From positions 1 through 10,797 of the forward strand of contig JBFGCA010000137.1 in the NCBI GenBank assembly GCA_041567315.1: a stretch of DNA of 10,797 bases, written 5' to 3'. A model generated the notes under the pieces. That model was not told where the DNA came from, did no database searches, and was given only the letters and a program-made list of their open reading frames with translations. This DNA comes from JBFGCA01 sp041567315. GTDB taxonomy: Bacteria; Acidobacteriota; Thermoanaerobaculia; Multivoradales; JAHEKO01. This document shows, piece after piece, positions 1-4,877 of the stretch (within the stretch, counting starts at the first letter, position 1; the number at the start of each line of letters is the position of its first letter). Made by a program: the position numbers and the translations under genes.

Positions 1-271
1 CCAGCCCGACGTTCTCGCTGTAGAGGCTGATCCCCGGGCCGCTGGTGGCGGTCATCGAGCGGGCGCCGGCCATGGTGGCGCCGATGCACATGCCGATCGA
101 GGCGATCTCGTCCTCGGCCTGGATGCCGACCCCGCCGGCGCGCGGCAGCCAGCGCAGCATCTGCATGAGGATCGGCGAGGCGGGGGTGATCGGATAGCCG
201 GCGAAGAAGGTGCAGCCGGCGTCGAGGGCGCCGCGGACGATGGCCGTGGAGCCGTCGGTCAACTCGCGCAT
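1..271 (-). CDS. korA: 2-oxoacid:ferredoxin oxidoreductase alpha subunit, KorA-like (partial, 5' end only)
   Basis: This is the N-terminal 90 residues of a protein that continues past the left edge. The family oxidatively decarboxylates 2-oxoacids (2-oxoglutarate, pyruvate or branched-chain) to acyl-CoA and reduces ferredoxin, working in the cytoplasm with a TPP-binding beta subunit. The start MRELTDGSTAIVRGALDAGC, then GYPITP (residues 25-30), QAEDEIAS (51-58) and TSGPG followed by SLYSENVGL (76-90) are the expected opening motifs of the alpha subunit's pyrimidine-binding domain. I chose ATG at 271 because GGAG lies 5 bases upstream and known alpha subunits begin close to this point. The frame stays open upstream to an ATG at 472, directly after a TAG, which would add 67 Pro/Ala/Gly-rich residues. 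Substrate cannot be told from this fragment; KorA is the best guess from the AEDE and SGPG pattern. A beta subunit gene would be expected beyond the left edge. Confidence 0.88.
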   Translation of the reverse strand, partial: MRELTDGSTAIVRGALDAGCTFFAGYPITPASPILMQMLRWLPRAGGVGIQAEDEIASIGMCIGATMAGARSMTATSGPGISLYSENVGL

Positions 272-523
272 GGGCACTCCGGCGGCGGCCGCCCCGGGCC
301 GCCGCCCGCGCCCATCATGCCCGGGCGCCGGGTCGCCTCCCACACCCGCCGAGGGGGAGGCCGTGGCGTCCACCGGGTGGTGCGGCCCCACCCCGACGGG
401 CGGTGGTGGCGGAGCCGCCGGCCCCGGCGCCGCGGAGGGCATGGTGGCGAAGGGTTTTCGCCTGGACTGCATCTAAAGTGGAGCAGGCTTCCACGGCCCG
501 CCCCGGGCACGAAAGGAGAACCC
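272..523. other. Divergent intergenic region between korA-like and outer-membrane protein genes
   Basis: This 252-base gap separates two divergently transcribed genes and should hold promoters for both. The left part (272-445) is extremely GC-rich and also reads as an open Pro/Ala/Gly-rich extension of the korA-like frame. The right part holds the only AT-richer patch nearby: TTTT at 455-458 and ATCTAAAGT at 471-479. TAAAGT (474-479) is a weak -10 candidate for the plus-strand gene, but I see no well-spaced -35 box. A small inverted repeat, GTGGA (478-482) and TCCAC (490-494), sits between this patch and the ribosome binding site. No convincing small gene or RNA was seen. Confidence 0.5.
511..523 (+). 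promoter_or_regulatory. Strong ribosome binding site for the outer-membrane protein gene
   Basis: GAAAGGAGAACCC directly precedes ATG 524, placing GGAG 5 bases from the start codon. It is the best Shine-Dalgarno match I noticed among the starts in this window. It fixes the start at 524 rather than at upstream in-frame codons such as ATG 317, whose product would have no signal peptide at its N-terminus. Confidence 0.8.
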
Positions 524-1600
524 ATGACGCCCGCCCGCCAGCAAGTCCGCGCGCGCAGCGGTGCCTCCACGATCCGGCCGCTCGCCGCCGACCTCGCGAC
601 CGCGACCCTCGCCCTTGCCGCAGCGCTCGCCATGGCGCTCCTCGCCACCGGCCCGGCACGGGCCGGCGAGGGCGAGTGGACGCTCCAGTTCGAGCCGATG
701 GTCATGACCGCCTACGGCCACGACCAGCACGTGCTGACGATCCACGAGTTCGACCTGTTCTCGACGGTGCAGACCGACGACAAGACCGCCGTCAATCTCG
801 AGACCGACTCCGGCCCGGCCTATCGCGGCGAGTTCCGGTACACCCGCGGGCAGTGGGGGCTGGGTCTCGACTTCTTCTGGTTCAGCACCACCCAGGACGC
901 CGCCGACCGCACCGCCGCCGCCAACTTCCAGGGGCCAATTCACCAGATCGATTTCGAGATCGCGGACCGCTCGTTCAGCTCGTTCGACCCCCGGCAGGTG
1001 CTGTTCTACAGCGTCCTCGAGGACACCGACCTCGCCGCCTGGACCCTCGACCTCTACGGACTCAGGACCCTGGCCGAGAAACCCGAGAGCGCCATCCACC
1101 TGCTGTTCGGAATCCGCTTCGGCGATTTCGACAACGACTATCGGGCGGTGGTCGGGGTCCAGGACGTGCGCGGGGCGAGGCTCGACGCCTCCTCCAACTA
1201 CGGGCTGATGATGGGCCCGATGGTCGCCCTGGCCGGCGACGTCACCCGCGGGCGCAACACCCTGACCGCCCACCTCGGCCAGTCGGTGCTGATCGGCAGC
1301 ACCGAGCTGACCCGGATGACCCGCGAGTTCACCGGGCCGTTCGGCGAGGACCCCTTCTTCGTCATCCGCGAGACCTTCCGCCAGGACCAGGACGTGGCCA
1401 TCCCGATCACCGAGTTCCGGCTCAAGTGGAGCTACCGGCTCACCGACCGGCTCGCCTTCGGCGCCGGCGCCCACACCTCCGCCTGGTGGGACGTCTCGGT
1501 GCCGCCGGGGATCATCCCGATCATTGACGGCGACGAGGTGCTGCACGAGAACACCATCGTCTTCTTCGGCCTCCTGGCCGCCCTCGAGCTCAGCTTCTGA
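524..1600 (+). CDS. Putative outer-membrane beta-barrel protein with signal peptide
   Basis: This gene codes for 358 residues. A long Sec signal peptide runs to about residue 47: basic n-region with several Arg, hydrophobic ATATLALAAALAMALLATG, then ARA before GEGEW. The mature part, about 311 residues, has alternating polar/hydrophobic strands rich in Trp, Tyr and Phe (RGEFRYTRGQWGLGLDFFWF, ITEFRLKWSYRL, TIVFFGLLAALELSF), Gly and Asp turns, no hydrophobic helix and a C-terminal Phe. These are usual marks of BAM-inserted outer-membrane barrels. I do not recognise a specific family; distant resemblance to porin-like or Lpg1974-type barrels is possible but unproven. The gene has its own strong ribosome binding site and is flanked by a divergent and a convergent gene, so it is probably monocistronic. 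The exact signal cleavage site and function are uncertain. A periplasmic beta-sandwich is the main alternative. Confidence 0.78.
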   Translation: MTPARQQVRARSGASTIRPLAADLATATLALAAALAMALLATGPARAGEGEWTLQFEPMVMTAYGHDQHVLTIHEFDLFSTVQTDDKTAVNLETDSGPAYRGEFRYTRGQWGLGLDFFWFSTTQDAADRTAAANFQGPIHQIDFEIADRSFSSFDPRQVLFYSVLEDTDLAAWTLDLYGLRTLAEKPESAIHLLFGIRFGDFDNDYRAVVGVQDVRGARLDASSNYGLMMGPMVALAGDVTRGRNTLTAHLGQSVLIGSTELTRMTREFTGPFGEDPFFVIRETFRQDQDVAIPITEFRLKWSYRLTDRLAFGAGAHTSAWWDVSVPPGIIPIIDGDEVLHENTIVFFGLLAALELSF

Positions 1601-1602
1601 GC
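1588..1602. terminator. Short perfect hairpin across the stop codon, possible two-way terminator
   Basis: GCTCAG (1588-1593), loop CTT, then CTGAGC (1597-1602) form a perfect 6-bp stem that includes the TGA stop (1598-1600) of the beta-barrel gene. It lies at the junction of two convergent genes only 4 bases apart. A second stem, GCGGC (1612-1616) with GCCGC (1621-1625), follows inside the 3' end of the propeller gene. There is no T-tract on either strand, so it is not a classical intrinsic terminator, and in such GC-rich DNA short stems arise by chance. Confidence 0.3.
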
Positions 1603-1604
1603 GG

Positions 1605-2960
1605 TCAGCGGGCGGCGCTCGCCGCGGCCGGCGGCTGGCCGACCCGCGCCGCGACCAGCTCGCCCCAGCCGCGGACGTAGAGCACGCCGTCGGCCAGCGC
1701 CGGCGCCGCCCAGGTGCGGTCGCGCAACAGCCGGGCCTCGGCCAGCGACAGGAACCCGTCTGGCGTCGCCTCGACCAGCGACAGGAAGCCGTCGCCGGCG
1801 AGCACCAGCAGGTGGCCGTCGGCCCAGATCAGCGAGCCCTTGGTGCCGGCGCGGCCGCGCCAGGCCTCCCTGCCCGACAGCACGTCGACGCACTTGAGGA
1901 TGCTCTCGTCGAAGCCGTAGAGATACTGCCCGTCGAGCACGGCGGCGTTGTAGTGGCTGCGGAGCACCCGGCTGCGCCAGATCTGGTAGGGCTCGAAGCC
2001 GTCGCTCTCCTTGACCACCTGGAGCAGCGCCGCGCCGGTGTCGTAGCCGCTGGAGACGAAGATCCCGCTGGCCGGCACGAAGATCGGGATCGCGGCGTTG
2101 ACGTCGAAGGAGGTCCGCCAGGGGGCCGACCACAGCCGCTCGCCGTCGGCCACCGCCACGCCGACCACCGCGTCGGCGGTGAAGAACACCGCCTGCCGGA
2201 CGTCGGCCAGGGTCACCACGATCGGCGCCGCGTAGCCCGGCAGGTCGCCGCCCGAGGTCCACTGCACCGCCCCGGTGGCCTTGTCCAGCGCGACGAACGA
2301 GCGGCCCCGCCCACCGCCCGCCTGGAGCAGCACCCGGCCGCCCTCGACCACCGGCGAGCCGGCGACGCCCCAGCGCGGCACGCGGGCGCCCAGCTCCTGG
2401 CGCAGGTCGACGCTCCACCGCACCTCGCCGCTGGCGGCGTCGAGCGCGGTCAGGACCGCCATCGCGCCCAGCGAGTAGACCACTCCGCCCTCGACCGTCG
2501 GCGTCGCCCGCGGCCCGCCCCCCTCGGCGTCGGCCCGCATCCGGCCGGTGGCGCGGCGCCACAGCTCCTTCCCGCCGGCGGCGTCGAAGGCGACCGTGAA
2601 CTCGCGGCCCTCGGCAGCATCCTGGGTGAAGACCCGGCCGCCGGCCACCGCCGGGCTCGAGTAGCCGACCCCCAGCGGCGCCCGCCACAGCACCTGCGGA
2701 CCGTCGGCGGGCCAGCTCCGCAGCAGCCCGGTCTCGGCGGAGCGGCCGTCGCGCTGCGGCCCGCGATACTGCGACCAGTCGTCGGCCTGGACCGGGAGCG
2801 TCAGCAACGAGACCAGGAGCGCGCAGAAAGTCGGCGCTGCCGGTCCCGGGCACCGAGGGGTCCCCTGCGAAGACGCACCTGCTCGCTTCGGAGGGTTCAG
2901 AAGCACGGCGACAGGATACTTCGTCTCTCGCCAGACCCGGGCCAACGCACGAAGGGTCAT
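1605..2960 (-). CDS. Exported PQQ-like beta-propeller repeat protein
   Basis: The product is 451 residues from ATG 2960. A hydrophobic stretch with a plausible cleavage site (ALLVSLLTLPVQA before DDW, residues 47-59) is followed by WSQYRGPQRDG (62-72), the hallmark opening of PQQ-like (PF13360-type) propellers of the outer-membrane or periplasmic type. Propeller blades follow with repeated patterns of VL(W) - SSPAVAGGRVF - DAAGGKELWRR, then SPVVEGGRVLLQ - ALDKATGAVQW, and near the C-terminus APALADGVLYVR. No extra catalytic domain is seen, so it is most likely a scaffold or binding protein rather than a quinoprotein dehydrogenase. The start is unclear: ATG 2960 places about 45 non-hydrophobic residues before the signal core, unusual for a Sec signal. 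In-frame GTG codons at 2987 and 2906 are alternatives, none with a good ribosome binding site. The gene converges on the barrel gene and diverges from the ASST-like gene. Confidence 0.85.
   Translation of the reverse strand: MTLRALARVWRETKYPVAVLLNPPKRAGASSQGTPRCPGPAAPTFCALLVSLLTLPVQADDWSQYRGPQRDGRSAETGLLRSWPADGPQVLWRAPLGVGYSSPAVAGGRVFTQDAAEGREFTVAFDAAGGKELWRRATGRMRADAEGGGPRATPTVEGGVVYSLGAMAVLTALDAASGEVRWSVDLRQELGARVPRWGVAGSPVVEGGRVLLQAGGGRGRSFVALDKATGAVQWTSGGDLPGYAAPIVVTLADVRQAVFFTADAVVGVAVADGERLWSAPWRTSFDVNAAIPIFVPASGIFVSSGYDTGAALLQVVKESDGFEPYQIWRSRVLRSHYNAAVLDGQYLYGFDESILKCVDVLSGREAWRGRAGTKGSLIWADGHLLVLAGDGFLSLVEATPDGFLSLAEARLLRDRTWAAPALADGVLYVRGWGELVAARVGQPPAAASAAR
1735..1793 (-). repeat. 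Imperfect 33-base-period direct repeat inside the propeller gene
   Basis: Bases 1735-1760 and 1768-1793 match at 24 of 26 positions with a 33-base offset. They encode DGFLSLVEA and DGFLSLAEA, separated by two residues (TP). The repeat is in frame and stays within one propeller blade. It may be a recent short duplication or may reflect ordinary blade similarity preserved by biased codon use. Confidence 0.7.
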
Positions 2961-3033
2961 TCCGCCGGGGTAGCGCCCAGCGTGCACGGCGCCTGGTGCG
3001 CGGGCACAGGCCGACGTGAGACGATCGAGCCAT
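2961..3033. other. Short divergent intergenic region between two propeller genes
   Basis: Only 73 bases separate the chosen start codons of the PQQ-like propeller gene (minus) and the ASST-like gene (plus). Promoters for both must lie here or within the 5' ends of the genes. I see no clear -35/-10 pair on either strand and no strong ribosome binding site. A 5-base inverted repeat, GAGAC (3018-3022) and GTCTC (3036-3040), flanks ATG 3034 and could affect translation start, but this is weak. Confidence 0.4.
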
Positions 3034-4566
3034 ATGTCTCGGGAGGTGGCGACTCCGCCGTGGCCGCACCATCCGGGTCGAGCGTCGAGGCAACCGCCGC
3101 GCGGGCAGGTGCCGCTGACCCTCGTGCTCCTGGTGCTGGCGTTTGCCGCCTGCTCCGAGCCGGCCTCGATCCCGGGCGGTCGAGCCCTACCCGGCGACGG
3201 CCGGTCCGAGAGCTCGCCGGCTGGAGGCCCTCGGACAGGAAGATCGGCAGCCGCGGTCCCCGAGCTCGAGCGGCTGGAGGGGCTCCCCTACCTCGACCGG
3301 GTGCCCGCCGGAGCCGAAGAGGTGCCGGCGAGCGGGGTGACGCGGTACGACGCCGCGCTGGCGCAGCCAGGGCTGAATCTCTACGTGTCGCGGCCGCGGG
3401 CGGAGGCGCGGCTGATGAGCCTGGAGGGCGAGGTGGTCCACGTGTGGACGTCGAGGGAGGCACAGCCGAGCCCGGCCGACGCCGCGCTCGTCGAGCAGCT
3501 CGCCGGCTGGCACCACGTCGAGCCGCTGCCCGGCGGCGGGCTGCTGGCGATCGTCGAGAACCGCGCGCTGCTGGCGCTGGAGCACGACTCGAGGCTGCGG
3601 TGGAGCGCGCCGCTCGCCGCCCACCACGACGTCGCGGTGACGCCCGGCGGCGACATCTGGGTGCTGGTCACCGAGCGGCTGGAGCTGCCTGCCGACGATC
3701 GGACCGGCGGCGAGCCGAGCCCGCCGCTGCTGGACGACCACCTGGTGCTGCTTTCGGCGGCAGGGGCCGAGCGGCGGCGCATCTCGCTGTGGGAGGTGCT
3801 GCGCCGCGACCCGCGCCTCGGTCCCTGGGTCGAGAAGGAGGCGGCGCGGCGCCTCGGGATGCTGGCTCCGGAGAACACCGAGCGGCTCGCCGAGCAGGCA
3901 CGGCGCGCCGCGGCGCCGGCGACGCGCCAGCGGCTCGAGGAGCGCCTGCGGCTCATCCGCGAAGCGCTCGGCGGCGTCTCGGATCGCAGCCCGGCGCTGC
4001 TCCTGGGTGAGCTCCGGCTGTCGCCCGCCGACCTGTTCCACGCCAACACGGTCGAGATCGTCCCCGAAGGCTGGAGCGGCCCGTGGCGGCCCGGGCTGCT
4101 GCTGCTCGCGGTCCGCAACTTCGATCTGCTGGCGGTGCTCGACCCGGAGACCCGGGAGATCGTCTGGAGCTGGGGCCCCGGCACTCTCGAGATGCCACAC
4201 CAGCCCTCGCTGCTGCCCGGCGGCACGGTCCTGGTCTTCGACAACGGCACCCGGCGGCGGCGCTCGCGGGTGCTCGAGGTCGAGCCAAGGACCGGCGGGG
4301 TCGTGTGGAGCTACGACGGCGGCGCGGATCGTCCCTTCTACTCGGCGATCCGCGGCGGCGCCGAGGGCCTGGCCAACGGCAACGTGCTGGTCACCGACTC
4401 GGAGAGCGGGCGCGCGTTCGAGGTGACGCGCGAGGGCGAGCTGGTCTGGGAGTTCTTCAACCCGGATATCGACACCGACCCCGCGACCCGGGCGGCCATC
4501 TACCGGATGGCGCGCCTTTCCCGCGGGCGGACGGACTGGCCGGCGAAGGCGGAGACCGGACAATGA
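3034..4566 (+). CDS. ASST-like (arylsulfotransferase-family) propeller lipoprotein
   Basis: This 510-residue protein is probably exported and lipidated. After an Arg/Pro-rich n-region, LTLVLLVLAFAAC ends in Cys40, a possible lipobox although Phe at -3 is atypical. A Pro/Gly/Ser-rich linker (about 41-80) leads into a propeller-like body with features of the arylsulfotransferase (ASST) family: WHHVEPLPGGGLLAI (159-173), HHDVAVTPGGDIWV (197-210), FHANTVEIVPEG (335-346), PHQPSLLPGG with FDNG (388-405), and LANGNVLVTDSESGRAFEV. His336 and His389 are candidates for active-site histidines. Classical ASST moves sulfuryl groups between phenols, but many relatives lack proven sulfotransferase activity. 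A helical insert (about 252-315, rich in Arg, Glu and Ala) interrupts the propeller. I prefer ATG 3034; an in-frame GTG at 3016 is possible, and neither has a good ribosome binding site. It is the first gene of a coupled three-gene set, overlapping the next start by ATGA. Confidence 0.75.
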   Translation: MSREVATPPWPHHPGRASRQPPRGQVPLTLVLLVLAFAACSEPASIPGGRALPGDGRSESSPAGGPRTGRSAAAVPELERLEGLPYLDRVPAGAEEVPASGVTRYDAALAQPGLNLYVSRPRAEARLMSLEGEVVHVWTSREAQPSPADAALVEQLAGWHHVEPLPGGGLLAIVENRALLALEHDSRLRWSAPLAAHHDVAVTPGGDIWVLVTERLELPADDRTGGEPSPPLLDDHLVLLSAAGAERRRISLWEVLRRDPRLGPWVEKEAARRLGMLAPENTERLAEQARRAAAPATRQRLEERLRLIREALGGVSDRSPALLLGELRLSPADLFHANTVEIVPEGWSGPWRPGLLLLAVRNFDLLAVLDPETREIVWSWGPGTLEMPHQPSLLPGGTVLVFDNGTRRRRSRVLEVEPRTGGVVWSYDGGADRPFYSAIRGGAEGLANGNVLVTDSESGRAFEVTREGELVWEFFNPDIDTDPATRAAIYRMARLSRGRTDWPAKAETGQ

Positions 4567-4877
4567 GCGAACGCGAATCGCCGGAAGAAGATCCGGGCCT
4601 CGGCGAGGACGAGCCGCTGGAGCTGCCGATAACCGACGTGCTGGATCTGCACAGCTTCCGGCCGGCCGAGGTGGCCGACGTGGTGCGGAGCTATCTCGAC
4701 GCCGCCTGGGAGCGGGGGCTGCGCGAGGTGCGGATCATCCACGGCCGCGGCGCCGGGGTCCAGCGCCGCACCGTGCGCACCATCCTGGAGCGCGATCCCC
4801 GGGTGGTCGGCTTCGCCGACGCGCCGGGCGAGGCCGGCGGCTGGGGCGCCACCTGCGCCACGCTGCGCGAGCCATGA
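4563..4877 (+). CDS. Small Smr-domain protein (MutS2 C-terminal-like)
   Basis: This 104-residue cytoplasmic protein is nearly all Smr domain. An acidic N-terminus (1-20) precedes DLH (28-30), a helix (AEVADVVRSYLDAAWERG), a strand ending IIHGRGAG (58-65), and QRRTVRTIL, closing with GGWGATCATLRE. DLH and HGxG are the family's signature motifs. Stand-alone Smr proteins are linked to nucleic-acid nicking or RNA cleavage and ribosome rescue in other bacteria, but the role of this one is unknown. Its ATG overlaps the stop of the ASST-like gene by 4 bases, with GGAG 8 bases upstream, and its own stop overlaps the next ATG by 4 bases. Translation is therefore probably coupled through all three genes. 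Length is typical of short stand-alone Smr proteins. Confidence 0.9.
   Translation: MSERESPEEDPGLGEDEPLELPITDVLDLHSFRPAEVADVVRSYLDAAWERGLREVRIIHGRGAGVQRRTVRTILERDPRVVGFADAPGEAGGWGATCATLREP

Noticed and set aside
317..523. 69-codon upstream extension of the beta-barrel gene from ATG 317
   Set aside because: It has no ribosome binding site, would bury the signal peptide, and conflicts with the excellent AAAGGAGA site placed before ATG 524.
1432..3093. 553-codon minus-strand open frame overlapping the propeller gene in another frame
   Set aside because: The competing frame (1605-2960) has the YRGPQRDG motif and propeller blades, whereas this one is Arg/Gly-rich without motifs. It gives no sign of a frameshift in the propeller gene.
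1524..4010. 828-codon plus-strand open frame across the propeller and ASST-like genes
   Set aside because: It is antisense to the PQQ-like propeller gene and out of frame with the ASST-like gene. Its composition is Arg/Ala/Gly-rich without any motif.
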